A stretch of DNA of 64,000 bases from Pseudomonas parakoreensis (GTDB taxonomy: Bacteria > Pseudomonadota > Gammaproteobacteria > Pseudomonadales > Pseudomonadaceae), in contig NZ_BQHY01000014.1 of the NCBI RefSeq assembly GCF_021602155.1, positions 62,001 to 126,000 on the forward strand. The letters run 5' to 3'. A model generated the notes under the pieces. It saw nothing but the letters and a program-made list of their open reading frames with translations, ran no database searches and had not been told where the DNA came from. The position numbers and the translations under genes are program-made. Shown here piece after piece: positions 1-7,830 of the stretch; the stretch's first letter is position 1, and the number at the start of each line of letters is the position of its first letter.

Positions 1-655
1 TCGGGCTGCGGTAGCGGCCAGGGTTCTGCACCATCAGGTATTTGACCGACGACTGATCGGTAGCGGCGGCATCGGCGCGGCCGGAGTTCACCGCCTGATA
101 CATCAGATCAACGCTGTCGTACTGATCGACCTTGGCCTTGGGCAGCGCCTGGTGCACCAGTTCTTCGGCGTAGACGTTTTGCAGCACGGCCACCGTAACG
201 CTGTCACCGGCAGCCTGCAGGTCTTCGATTTCCTTGTACTTGCTGTTGGCCGGCAGCAGCAGGCCGACGCCTTCGCGGTAGTACGGCAAAGTGAACGCCA
301 CTTGCTGCGCACGGCTGGCGGTGACGGTGATGAACTGGCAGCTCATGTCGACCTTGTCGGTCAGCAGGTTGGGAATCCGCGCATCGGACGACTGCACGAC
401 GAACTCGACCTTGTTCGGGTCATTGAACAAACCCTTGGCCACCATCCTGGCGATGTCGATATCAAAGCCCTGCAACTTGCCGTCCGCACCCTGAAAGTGC
501 CACGGCGCATTGGTGCTGCCGGTGCCGACAATCAGCTTGCCCCGGGCCAGAACACTGTCGAGTTTGCTGTCGGCTGCCTGGGCCATGCCCATGACAGCGG
601 ACGAAGCCGCAAGAACAAAAACACACGCTTTGAACAACGAAGGACGGCGATGCAT
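1..655 (-). CDS. ABC transporter substrate-binding protein, amino-acid type (partial, C-terminus beyond the window)
   Basis: Reading leftwards from an ATG at 655, a 218-residue open frame runs off the window edge without a stop. It starts with a basic, hydrophobic signal peptide (MHRRPSLFKACVFVLAASS.., cleavage likely after AQA). It continues with the pattern of family 3 solute-binding proteins: GKLIVGTGSTNAPWHF, then LQGFDIDIARMVAKGLF, a Phe/Tyr-rich ligand region, and a hinge segment near the cut end. A GGAG Shine-Dalgarno lies about 8 bases before the ATG. The protein should bind a polar amino acid or similar ligand in the periplasm and deliver it to an ABC permease encoded outside this window. 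The exact ligand cannot be read from sequence. Family call is secure; substrate is unknown. Confidence 0.85.
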   Translation of the reverse strand, partial: MHRRPSLFKACVFVLAASSAVMGMAQAADSKLDSVLARGKLIVGTGSTNAPWHFQGADGKLQGFDIDIARMVAKGLFNDPNKVEFVVQSSDARIPNLLTDKVDMSCQFITVTASRAQQVAFTLPYYREGVGLLLPANSKYKEIEDLQAAGDSVTVAVLQNVYAEELVHQALPKAKVDQYDSVDLMYQAVNSGRADAAATDQSSVKYLMVQNPGRYRSP

Positions 656-943
656 GGCAAGCACTCCAGGATGATGTTTATTCCGCTATACCGGAATACG
701 GTTTGTTACTACGGAATAGACAGCAGAAAGTGTGCCACAGGATTCAAAGGGAATCTGCGCTGAGTTGAAATGTTTTTGGAATCAACAGGATGCGGGAAAT
801 GCGAGGAATGGTGTTACATGAAGGTACTGATGGGCTGCGCTACTTTAGGCTACAAATCGCGAGTAGTTGGTTCCCAGATGGGAGCATCGACGACTATTTC
901 GGTGCAAATGTGTTTGGCGTTTGAACGCGCCCTCTCTCCTTAT

Positions 944-1224
944 CTATTGGCTAGCGGCTTTGTCGTAAACCTCTCCCCGCTCTCTTCTCCCTACCGCAAT
1001 CACGGTAACAACCAAAACCTCGTTCTTTACGCGATAGACCAGCCTGTACCCAGCACTGCGAAGCTTGATTTTGTAAGCGTTTCCCAACCCTCGAAGTCGA
1101 TCGGCAGGAACGTGAGGGTTGACCAGACGTGTAGCGAGCTTTCTTTTGAACTGATCTGTAATGCTGAATCAAGCTTTTTCCATTCTCTCCACGCTTTCTC
1201 GGAAAACTCCAGCTCATAGGTCAT
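944..1224 (-). pseudogene. RelE/ParE-family toxin with a one-base deletion
   Basis: The ATG at 1224 opens a frame starting MTYELEFSEKAWREWKKLDS, the usual start of RelE-type mRNA interferases. After ..SALQ the frame is lost and runs into a stop at 1027. Adding one base at about 1166 to 1170 (TTACAGATCAGTTC instead of TTACAGNATCAGTTC) restores a frame reading QFKRKLATRLVNPH, ADRLRGLGNAYKIKLRSAG, YRLVYRV and VVTVIAVGRRERGEVY, ending at a TAG at 944. The segment is 281 bases, one short of 94 codons. It overlaps the antitoxin gene by 11 bases, as expected for an antitoxin-toxin operon. Either the toxin is genuinely dead or this is a sequencing error; the restored protein would be an ordinary 93-aa RelE homologue. 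I see no slippery heptamer that would suggest programmed shifting. Confidence 0.85.
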
Positions 1225-1462
1225 CTATAGAGAGCTTAATGGTTGGGTCGTTTTCTCGCTCCTTGCATAGTGCGATCAGTTCCAGGTCCTCAAGACGATT
1301 CATCATCGCCTCATACTCCTTCGCGGGCACACAATAAAACGCCGGCGCATTTCGATTGAGGATTGCAACAGACTGGCCGCCACCGGCGGCCACGGTACCC
1401 ATGGGATTTCTTTTCAATTCAGAAATACTCGCAACGATATTGGAAAGAACTACGTGAGTCAT
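1214..1462 (-). CDS. Phd/YefM-family antitoxin
   Basis: This 82-aa protein has an N-terminal segment typical of the Phd/YefM DNA-binding fold (VVLSNIVASISELKRNP, then GGGQSVAILNRNAPAFYCVPA). An acidic, probably flexible C-terminus (CKERENDPTIKLSIDDL) would wrap the toxin. It is the first gene of a two-gene operon with the RelE-like toxin and overlaps it by 11 bases. A GGGAG Shine-Dalgarno precedes the ATG. By family knowledge it neutralises the toxin and represses its own promoter. Because the partner toxin is frameshifted here, the antitoxin may now be an orphan. Family assignment is good. Confidence 0.85.
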   Translation of the reverse strand: MTHVVLSNIVASISELKRNPMGTVAAGGGQSVAILNRNAPAFYCVPAKEYEAMMNRLEDLELIALCKERENDPTIKLSIDDL

Positions 1463-1474
1463 GATGGTGCTCCC

Positions 1475-1504
1475 TGGAGTGCTGTTAATGGTGCTAGCAC
1501 TCCA
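1475..1504. promoter_or_regulatory. Palindrome before the antitoxin gene, possible autoregulatory operator
   Basis: A perfect 9-base inverted repeat, TGGAGTGCT and AGCACTCCA, is separated by 12 bases just upstream of the antitoxin start codon (1462). Phd/YefM and their complexes with toxin bind such palindromes to repress the operon. That this one is the operator is inferred from position and symmetry only. Confidence 0.45.
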
Positions 1505-1732
1505 AGACGGCTTCGACGGCTATCGCTTATTCCCACCGTCTCTTTTATTGGGTGAAAAAAGGTATCACGTCCCGACAATCCACATTTCTGGGCTTCGTGT
1601 CGGGCCGGTCCTTCATAAAAGTGGGAAAAATCTCGCGAATCCACAGGCCACCTGTAATTTCTGACAGTAGACCTGTTCTTCACCCTTCTTTAACGTCATC
1701 GAACCTTCGAGGTCGTTGAAAAGGAGTTCTCA

Positions 1733-2161
1733 ATGAGCGCTGCCAATACCATTTCCAATCTGGCCCCGGTTTATCGCAAAGCCCTGAAAACCTGGCGCCC
1801 GGTGATCCTGTACTTCGCCAATGAACACTGTCCTGCCTGCGAATGGGCCGGGCCGGTGTTTCGAGAAATTGCCGAGCCATATCGGCTGCGAGCGAATATC
1901 TACATGCTCAATACCCGTGAGTCGCCGCGCCATCCGCTGGTCACCGGTACACCGACGGTGCTGTTCTACAAGAACGGCAAGTTGCTGAAGAAGCTCAAGG
2001 GCATCGGCACAGAGGAAACACTGGCGGCGGACTTTGCCCGGCATATTGGCAGGACTAGGGCACCGGTGGTGCAGCAGAAACCACGACATGACCTGCCGTG
2101 GTTGCGCCGCACATTGAGCAGGCTCTGCACAATCACGCGTGCGCATCGGCGGGTGATTTGA
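1733..2161 (+). CDS. Thioredoxin family protein
   Basis: This 142-aa cytoplasmic protein has no signal peptide. It carries a thioredoxin fold: the active-site motif C33-PA-C36 in FANEHCPACEWAGPVF, and the cis-proline in TGTPTVLFYKNGK (P74). The usual Trx WCGPC is replaced by HCPAC, so its redox potential probably differs from canonical TrxA. The last ~35 residues are basic (RTRAPVVQQKPRHD.., LSRLCTITRAHRRVI) and lie outside the fold. A strong AAGGAG site precedes the ATG. It is monocistronic, with a REP doublet just downstream. It likely acts as a thiol-disulfide reductase or redox sensor; the partner is unknown. Confidence 0.8.
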   Translation: MSAANTISNLAPVYRKALKTWRPVILYFANEHCPACEWAGPVFREIAEPYRLRANIYMLNTRESPRHPLVTGTPTVLFYKNGKLLKKLKGIGTEETLAADFARHIGRTRAPVVQQKPRHDLPWLRRTLSRLCTITRAHRRVI

Positions 2162-2204
2162 GGCAGTGCATTTGCCGTAATCGTTACGGCGTCTGACACA
2201 TCGC

Positions 2205-2295
2205 TTTCGCGGGCAAGCCCGCTCCCACAGGGGTCAACGTTGTTCACACATTCCGTGTACGACGCGTGCACTGTGGGAGCGGGCTTGCCCGCGAA
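2205..2295. repeat. REP doublet (REPIN)
   Basis: Two inverted copies of the pseudomonad REP core, CGCGGGCAAGCCCGCTCCCACAG (2209-2231 region) and its complement (2271-2295), are separated by about 40 bases. It lies in the space between the convergent thioredoxin and TerC-family genes, the usual place for REPINs, and may protect mRNA 3' ends. Confidence 0.85.
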
Positions 2296-2327
2296 GGGGC
2301 CGGCACCGTCAGCGCAAGGCTGCTGCC

Positions 2328-3887
2328 TTACGCAGAATCGCGCACCAGCAACACCTGCGTCACCCGTCGTTCCTCAACGGCTTTGACGGTCATCTGCCAG
2401 CCTTCGTACTGCAGGCGATCGCCGATCATCGGCAGGCGATCCAGCAGACTCATCACCAGCCCGGCCAACGTCTGATAATCCTCGGTTGGCTGCGCACCAA
2501 ATCCGGTACGTTCACGCACACGCGTCAGATTCAGAGCGCCGTTGACCATGAACCCGCCCTGCTCTTCGATCACGTCCGGGCCTTCGATTTCGCTGGCATC
2601 GGGCAGTTCGCCGGCAATCGATTCGAGGATGTCGGTCATGGTCAGCACGCCGACGAAGTCGCCAAACTCGTTGACCACAAAAGCAATGTGGGTCGACGCT
2701 GCACGCATCTGCTCCAGCGCATTGAGGATCGAATAGCTGTCGAGCAGGTTGATGGTCTTGCGTGCCAGATGTTCCAGGTTCGGCTCAATGCCGCTCAGGT
2801 ACTCCTTGAGCAATTCCTTCTTGTGCACGAAGCCCAACGGTTCATCCACGGCACCGTTGCGGATCAGCGGCAGACGCGAATAGGACGAGTGCATCAGTTT
2901 TGTCCGGATCGTTTCGGCGTCGTCGGCCAGATCGATGGTGTCAACGTCGGCGCGCACGGTCATCAGGTTGCGAATCGGGCGTTCGGCCAGTTGCAGCACG
3001 CCACTGATCATCACCCGCTCGCGCCGGTCGAACAGTTCTGCACTCGGGGCTTCGCCGTCATCCAGCAGATCGGAGATTTTCTCGCCGACCTCCTCCACTT
3101 CCAGCTTGCGTCCGCCCAGCAAGCGCATCACCGCGTGTGCCGTGCGCTCACGTAGGGGGCGCAGGCCTTGCATCGAACGTTTGCGTCGGGCCCGGGCGAT
3201 CTGGTTGAACACCTCGATCAGGATCGAGAAGCCGATGGCCGCGTACAGATAGCCTTTCGGGATGTGGAAGCCCAGGCCTTCGGCCGTCAGGGCGAAACCG
3301 ATCATCATCAGGAAGCCCAGACACAGCATGATCACCGTCGGGTGCGCATTGACGAAGCGGGTCAGCGGCTTGCTGGCCACAATCATCAGGCCGATGGAAA
3401 TGATCACCGCGATCATCATCACCGCCAACTCGTCGACCATGCCGACGGCGGTGATCACCGCGTCCAGCGAAAACACCGCATCGAGCACCACGATCTGCGC
3501 CACGATCGGCCAGAACAGCGCGTAAGCGGCGTTGGTCGAGCGCTGGCCGACGTGGCCTTCAAGCCGTTCGTGCAGCTCCATCGTCGCCTTGAACAGCAGG
3601 AACACACCACCAAACAGCATGATCAGGTCACGGCCGGAGAAGCTCTTGCCGAACACTTCGAACAACGGCTGCGTGAGGGTCACCAGCCAGGAAATGCTCG
3701 CCAACAGGCCCAGACGCATGATCAGCGCCAGCGACAGGCCGATGATCCGCGCACGATCGCGCTGATGTGGCGGCAGTTTGTCCGCCAGAATCGCGATGAA
3801 CACCAGGTTGTCGATACCCAGCACCAGTTCCAGCACGATCAGAGTCAACAAGCCTAACCAGGCCGTGGGATCCGCTAACCATTCCAT
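2328..3887 (-). CDS. TerC-family integral membrane protein with CBS pair and CorC/HlyC domain
   Basis: This 519-aa protein opens [20 protein letters not shown], followed by [17 protein letters not shown], the acidic intramembrane signature of TerC proteins. About seven hydrophobic helices fill residues 1-230. The cytoplasmic part contains two CBS motifs (around [20 protein letters not shown] and [20 protein letters not shown]) and ends in a transporter-associated CorC/HlyC domain ([15 protein letters not shown].., [20 protein letters not shown]). The architecture matches the YegH/YoaE group. TerC relatives take part in metal ion (Mn) efflux or metalation of exported proteins; the ion here is unknown. 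I start at 3887 because the MEWLADP form is the conserved N-terminus; an in-frame upstream codon at 3971 adds a non-hydrophobic extension. Confidence 0.88.
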   Translation of the reverse strand: MEWLADPTAWLGLLTLIVLELVLGIDNLVFIAILADKLPPHQRDRARIIGLSLALIMRLGLLASISWLVTLTQPLFEVFGKSFSGRDLIMLFGGVFLLFKATMELHERLEGHVGQRSTNAAYALFWPIVAQIVVLDAVFSLDAVITAVGMVDELAVMMIAVIISIGLMIVASKPLTRFVNAHPTVIMLCLGFLMMIGFALTAEGLGFHIPKGYLYAAIGFSILIEVFNQIARARRKRSMQGLRPLRERTAHAVMRLLGGRKLEVEEVGEKISDLLDDGEAPSAELFDRRERVMISGVLQLAERPIRNLMTVRADVDTIDLADDAETIRTKLMHSSYSRLPLIRNGAVDEPLGFVHKKELLKEYLSGIEPNLEHLARKTINLLDSYSILNALEQMRAASTHIAFVVNEFGDFVGVLTMTDILESIAGELPDASEIEGPDVIEEQGGFMVNGALNLTRVRERTGFGAQPTEDYQTLAGLVMSLLDRLPMIGDRLQYEGWQMTVKAVEERRVTQVLLVRDSA

Positions 3888-4082
3888 AAAATGTCTCGAT
3901 CTCTCTTCAGTAAATTCAGGCTGCCGGGCACGGCAAAGTGCAACGCGAAGGCTCTGAGGCTGCGTTGTCAACGATAGTCGGGAGGCGGAAAACCGGATGC
4001 TGCGAGTGCGTCAAGACCGCGCCATGGCGCGAGGAGAAGGTACGACTGGGAGGCTCCAAGAGGGTGTTCATGCAAATCCTGA

Positions 4083-4117
4083 ATGAAAAATGGCCTTGGA
4101 GCGTACAGGCTCAAGGC
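4083..4117 (-). terminator. Hairpin with T-run downstream of the phospholipase D-like gene
   Basis: Read on the minus strand, GCTTGAGCC-like arms (4093-4102 with 4109-4117, one bulged base) close a 6-base loop. They are followed by CATTTTTC. The hairpin lies between the phospholipase D-like gene and the TerC gene and could end transcripts of the former. The rest of 3888-4170 shows no convincing gene. Confidence 0.4.
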
Positions 4118-4173
4118 ACATTTTCTACAGCGGCAAATCATTTCAAAATCTGTATCAACGACCACTGCCTCCC

Positions 4174-4258
4174 TGTAGGAGCTGCCGCAGGCTGCGATCT
4201 TTTGATCTTGACCTTAAAAAACAAAGTCAAAAGATCGCAGCCTTCGGCAGCTCCTACA
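4174..4258. repeat. Interspersed inverted repeat, 'TGTAGGAGCTGCCG' type
   Basis: TGTAGGAGCTGCCGCAGGCTGCGATCTTTTGA-like arm (in pieces: TGTAGGAGCTGCCGCAGGC, then GCGATCTTTTGATC) is followed after a short AT-rich spacer by its near-exact complement ending CAGCTCCTACA. The same element recurs at 18409-18497 and 58507-58586, with a decayed copy at 51389-51456 and a half copy near 13536-13562. It sits at the 3' end of the phospholipase D-like gene and can form a long hairpin. Confidence 0.85.
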
Positions 4259-4266
4259 GTTGGCTG

Positions 4267-5913
4267 TCATCGTCCGGCAAAGCGCAACCGCGACAACTGG
4301 CGCAAATCCCCCTCCACGTAGTAATCGTTGGTCCAGCTGTCATCCACCGCCAACGGACTCACCTGCTTCAGCTCGAGTTTTTTCGCGAAATAGCGGAAGC
4401 GGTAATGCTCATAAAACCGCAGCAATTCCAGACCGTAACGATCAGCCAGATCGGTGTCGCCGCGAATGATCAGGAAGTTCTCGTCATTGCCGTGACTGGC
4501 CGAAGTGCTGAGGTTGTGGCTGCCGCTGATAATCGTCGGCCTGTCGCTGGTGAAGTCGACGATCACCGCTTTGGTGTGCACCAACAGGTTGCCCTTCTGA
4601 CCTTTCATGTTTTCTTTCAGCCAGCCTTCCAGCCCGGTGTTGAGCAAGGCGGTGGCGGCGAATTCGGCGCTGCGGTCGGCATGAAACCCGGTGATGCGGC
4701 TCGCGGTGTTTTGCAGGCCGTAACGCAGGATGTCGTCATGGGGCTTGCCAAGCAACGCATTGAGGATCGCGTCCGGCAAGGTGAATGCCGTGACAAACAG
4801 CACGTCCTTGCTGGCGGCCTCGATGATCTCGACAAACTCACGCAAATCGCCGCCACCGCTGCGTGGCGAGAACCCGGCGAACAGCGGCTGCGTCGGATCC
4901 ATCGGGTTGTGCTCGGTGATCCAGTTGCGCGTCGCAGCAACGTCGGCGGGGTTGGCCCAGACCTCTTCGAACGTTTGCAAATAGCGCGTGGCAATGGTCA
5001 CGTCATCAAGCGTATGCACCACATTGGCCTGGCGATACACGCCATTGGCGGTGAAATTGGTGCTGCCGCACAGCACCGCCTTCGGTTGACGCTGACCGAC
5101 GCCATCGACCCGGCTGAGGACGATGAATTTGTCGTGGAAAATGTTGTGAGTGACCCGGCCACGCTTGTTCGCCGCTGGTAATTGGGCAAGGTTCGCTTCA
5201 TTCAGGGTTGTATCGGGATCATCAGGCTGGGCGTGGTACAGCACGCGCACTTGCACCCCTCGCGCGAATGCCGCGTTCACGGCATCAATGATCGCCTGCA
5301 ACTGATACTCGTAGATCGCAATGTCCAACGCCCACTGCGCGTCCACAGCCTGCTCGATGAAGCTCAGCAATCGCTCCAGCAGTCCGTTCTCCAGCCACAG
5401 GCGCGCCGCGTCGGGCCAGGCTTCGATGGGCAGGTTCTTGTTGGCGCTGATCTGTGCGTCGAGGTCGGGAAATTTGCGCTGAAACGCCTGACTGGCAGCC
5501 ACGGCGCGATTGAAGATCACGCTCTGATTGGCCGGGTGGCCGTCGTCACTGGTGATGCTCAGCGCGAGCGATTCGCCCAGTAGCGGCGCGTCCGCCGTGC
5601 CGTAGGCCAGGTGTACGCGATAGTGCAGGGTCGTGCCCGGGTTGACGGCGTAATCGGCCCAGCGGAATTTCTGCAGCGGTGCCTTATCGCTGGGCGTGGC
5701 GTGATATTGCGGGAACGTGTGAACCTTGCCGGGAAACGTCAGGCTGTTGAACAGGAACAACCACGGTTTGTCGCCCTGCTGCTTTTCGATGGCAAACCCG
5801 AGCAAGCCTTTACGGCGGGGTTCGGCCAAGTCCATGGCGAGCAGCACGCCGTTGGTGCCGGCGTAGGCCTTGACGCGAAAATCGTCCTGAGGATTGGCGA
5901 CCAGTACCCGCAT
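4267..5913 (-). CDS. Phospholipase D-like (HKD) domain protein
   Basis: This 548-aa protein has two PLD half-sites. The first is H260-D-K262 with GSTNFTANG from 283; the second is H446-T-K448, D453 and GSHNLSTSAS from 464. The second half matches HxKx4D fully. In the first, Ser replaces the Asp (HDKFIVLS). There is no signal peptide. The N-terminal ~170 residues form an unassigned domain rich in beta-like segments. PLD-superfamily enzymes join two HKD halves into one active site and cleave phosphodiesters (phospholipids or nucleic acids). The substrate cannot be told here. The start at 5913 is supported by an AAGGAG site. The gene appears monocistronic. Confidence 0.85.
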   Translation of the reverse strand: MRVLVANPQDDFRVKAYAGTNGVLLAMDLAEPRRKGLLGFAIEKQQGDKPWLFLFNSLTFPGKVHTFPQYHATPSDKAPLQKFRWADYAVNPGTTLHYRVHLAYGTADAPLLGESLALSITSDDGHPANQSVIFNRAVAASQAFQRKFPDLDAQISANKNLPIEAWPDAARLWLENGLLERLLSFIEQAVDAQWALDIAIYEYQLQAIIDAVNAAFARGVQVRVLYHAQPDDPDTTLNEANLAQLPAANKRGRVTHNIFHDKFIVLSRVDGVGQRQPKAVLCGSTNFTANGVYRQANVVHTLDDVTIATRYLQTFEEVWANPADVAATRNWITEHNPMDPTQPLFAGFSPRSGGGDLREFVEIIEAASKDVLFVTAFTLPDAILNALLGKPHDDILRYGLQNTASRITGFHADRSAEFAATALLNTGLEGWLKENMKGQKGNLLVHTKAVIVDFTSDRPTIISGSHNLSTSASHGNDENFLIIRGDTDLADRYGLELLRFYEHYRFRYFAKKLELKQVSPLAVDDSWTNDYYVEGDLRQLSRLRFAGR

Positions 5914-5993
5914 GATTCACTCCTTGTGATTGGGCTGGGTGGAGCATAGAGCAGCGCTGCGGTTTTTGGTGATCCCGCATGGTCCGATGCGAT

Positions 5994-6055
5994 ACCTTCG
6001 CGAGCAGGCTCGCTCCCACAGAGCAAGCGGTGTTCACCAACCTTGCTCGCGAAGA
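5994..6055. repeat. REP doublet, one arm decayed
   Basis: GATACCTTCGCGAGCAGGC and GCTCGCTCCCACAGAG (about 5990-6022) form a full REP palindrome. A second partial copy, CCTTGCTCGCGAAGAGG, lies at 6041-6057. It is located between the phospholipase D-like gene and the end of the chlD frame. Confidence 0.7.
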
Positions 6056-6069
6056 GGCCCGCTCAGACT

Positions 6070-6732
6070 TCACACATCATCGATATGCCGATATTCCGCA
6101 TTCAGCACCGCCGCCAATTCCCGCGCCCGCGCCAGACGGATCGGCCCCCGCTCGATGTCGATCAGCAACCCCGGACACTCCAGCGGCAGCAGCGGCGGCA
6201 AGGTTTTCAAACGTCCGTCCGTGACCAGCAACAAGCGCTGCTGCTCGGCCGGAAAGCGCTTTTGTCGCTGCATCAGCCATTGCTGCGCCTGCGTCAACGC
6301 CGCCACCAATGGCGTGCCGCCGCCCGCGCCCAGTGTCTCCAGCCAGGTGCGCAAGCCACTTGAAGCCTTCAATCCTTGCACCTGCCATTGCGGCGCGCTG
6401 CCACTGGCGGTCAGCAAGGCCAGTCGCGCCCTTTGTCGATACGCATCATCAAACAATTGCGCGAGCAAACCCTTGGCATCGCTCAGTGCCTGATGCCGAC
6501 GCGTCGAAGCCGACGCATCGACGATCACCAGCCATAACTCATGGGGGGCACGAGTGCGCAGCTGAAACTGCAAGTCCTCACGGGTTTGCGGCCGACCGTT
6601 TAGCAGCGTCCCTGGCCAGTTCACCAGACCGCTGCGCGCAGCGTGGCGCTTGCCCTGGCGTCCGTAGTCGAGTCGTCCGGCGCGGGGACTGGCATTCGCC
6701 CCCGCGTCGGATCGGGGACGAATGCCGGTTAC
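6070..6732 (-). CDS. chlD: C-terminal von Willebrand A part of ChlD, reached by -1 frameshift from the upstream ATPase frame
   Basis: This frame encodes about 220 residues: an Arg/Gly-rich linker (RPRSDAGANASPRAGRLDYG..) and then a vWA domain with the MIDAS motif VIVDASASTRR (DxSxS) and LLLVTDGRLK. It has no good start codon or Shine-Dalgarno of its own near the ATPase stop at 6729. It lies exactly in the -1 frame of that gene, and the ATPase gene ends on the slippery heptamer AAAAAAG followed by a strong hairpin. I therefore read it as the second half of ChlD; a full frameshift product from 7727 would have about 552 residues (332 + 220). ChlD is the medium subunit of the cobalt or magnesium chelatase complex. 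With cobN next door, insertion of cobalt into hydrogenobyrinate diamide is the natural role. A separately initiated vWA protein (for example from a GTG near 6624) is the alternative. Confidence 0.82.
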   Translation of the reverse strand, partial: VTGIRPRSDAGANASPRAGRLDYGRQGKRHAARSGLVNWPGTLLNGRPQTREDLQFQLRTRAPHELWLVIVDASASTRRHQALSDAKGLLAQLFDDAYRQRARLALLTASGSAPQWQVQGLKASSGLRTWLETLGAGGGTPLVAALTQAQQWLMQRQKRFPAEQQRLLLVTDGRLKTLPPLLPLECPGLLIDIERGPIRLARARELAAVLNAEYRHIDDV

Positions 6733-6738
6733 TTTTTT
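6691..6738 (-). promoter_or_regulatory. Programmed -1 frameshift signal in chlD (slippery heptamer plus hairpin)
   Basis: On the minus strand the ATPase frame ends CCA AAA AAG TAA. The heptamer A-AAA-AAG (6738-6732) is the same slippery sequence as in E. coli dnaX. After a 5-base spacer (TAACC) comes a 14-bp stem with an 8-base loop: GGCATTCGTCCCCG (6726-6713) pairs with CGGGGGCGAATGCC (6704-6691), with one G-U pair. Slippage by -1 carries translation straight into the vWA frame. All elements are directly visible; use in vivo is inferred. Confidence 0.85.
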
Positions 6739-7727
6739 GGCCAGCTCGGCACTTCGCGGCGTGCGCCAGTCGCCAGCGCCGGAGCAGGCATGTCGCCCCA
6801 CTGCCCCTGCCCATCGCTTGGTTCGGCCTGGGTGCTGGTCTGGTTCTGCGCAGGTGATTGAGGGCTGGGCGAAGTGGAACCACGACGGCGATGGCGCAGG
6901 GCGAATTCCGCCACCGCATCGATGTCTTGCTCGGCAATGGCTTCGGCACCGCGCCATGCCGCGTGGGCTCGGGCCGCACGCAGCCAGACCAGATCGGCCC
7001 GCAAGCCATCGACGCCGGCGGCAAAGCAGCGCTCGGTGATGCTCGCCAAAGCCTCGTCGTCCAGCGCAATGCGCGCCAAGGCGATGCGCGCCTGTTCGCA
7101 GCGTTCGCGCAGCGCTTGCTGCTCGGCTTCCCACTGCGCACAGAACGCCTGCGGGTCGCTGTCGAAATCCAGTCGGCGACGGATGATCTGCCCGCGTTCG
7201 GTCGGCGCGGTGTGGCCGCTGAGGGCGACGTTCAGGCCAAAACGATCCAGCAGCTGCGGGCGCAATTCGCCCTCTTCCGGGTTCATTGTGCCGATCAACA
7301 CAAACCGTGCCGAATGCCGATGCGAGATGCCATCACGCTCGACCAGGTTGGTACCGCTGGCCGCCACATCCAGCAGCAGATCCACAAGATGATCGGGCAA
7401 CAGATTCACTTCATCGACGTACAGCACACCGCCGTCGGCCTTGGCCAGCACGCCGGGAGAAAACTGCGCACGACCTTCACTCAGCGCGGCATCCAGATCG
7501 AGGGTGCCGACCAGACGTTCTTCGGTGGCGCCCAGTGGCAAGGTGACGAACTGACCGCTGGCCAGCAGATCGGCGAGGCCACGGGCCAGAGTCGATTTAG
7601 CCATTCCGCGTGGGCCTTCGATCAGCACGCCACCGATTTTCGGGTCGATGGCGGTGAGGTACAGCGCGAGTTTCAAGTCATCAGCGCCGACCACGGCGGA
7701 GAGCGGGAAATGCGGGATGTCGGTCAT
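6729..7727 (-). CDS. chlD: ChlI-like AAA+ ATPase subunit of cobalt/magnesium chelatase (0-frame product of chlD)
   Basis: The 332-aa 0-frame product starts MTDIPHFPLSAVVGADDLKL. It has a Walker A-like loop (GVLIEGPRGMAKSTLARGLA), Walker B (GGVLYVDEVNLL), and sensor and arginine-finger segments (FVLIGTMNPEEGELRPQLLDRF) typical of Mg-chelatase ChlI/BchI. It stops at TAA 6729-6731, directly behind a slippery A-AAA-AAG. Termination would give a ChlI-like small subunit and frameshifting a ChlD, so one gene may supply both AAA+ subunits that partner CobN. It lies just downstream of cobN on the same strand, with a REP remnant between them. I prefer the ATG at 7727 to an upstream in-frame codon at 7814, which falls inside that repeat-bearing spacer. 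Confidence 0.9.
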   Translation of the reverse strand: MTDIPHFPLSAVVGADDLKLALYLTAIDPKIGGVLIEGPRGMAKSTLARGLADLLASGQFVTLPLGATEERLVGTLDLDAALSEGRAQFSPGVLAKADGGVLYVDEVNLLPDHLVDLLLDVAASGTNLVERDGISHRHSARFVLIGTMNPEEGELRPQLLDRFGLNVALSGHTAPTERGQIIRRRLDFDSDPQAFCAQWEAEQQALRERCEQARIALARIALDDEALASITERCFAAGVDGLRADLVWLRAARAHAAWRGAEAIAEQDIDAVAEFALRHRRRGSTSPSPQSPAQNQTSTQAEPSDGQGQWGDMPAPALATGARREVPSWPKK

Positions 7728-7784
7728 CTTCAATACTCGGTCATGGTCGGTGATCTTTCGAAAATCGCTGGGAGCCACGTTGAT

Positions 7785-7818
7785 CCCTGGGGGAGCGAGC
7801 CTGCTCGCGCCCACAGGG
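7785..7818. repeat. Degenerate REP element between cobN and chlD
   Basis: CCCTGGGGGAGCGAGCCTGC followed by CTCGCGCCCACAGGGG is a mutated copy of the REP palindrome. It lies in the ~100-base gap between the cobN stop and the chlD start, so the two genes could still be cotranscribed through it. Confidence 0.6.
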
Positions 7819-7830
7819 GATTGCGGTGCA

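Noticed and set aside
770-1219. A 149-codon plus-strand frame opposite the toxin-antitoxin genes
   Set aside because: Overlaps the pair on the opposite strand with no family resemblance or ribosome site; the RelE/Phd reading is strong.
3888-4170. yybP-ykoY manganese riboswitch ahead of the TerC-family gene
   Set aside because: TerC genes often have one, but the minus-strand leader lacks the GGGGAG and paired core elements.
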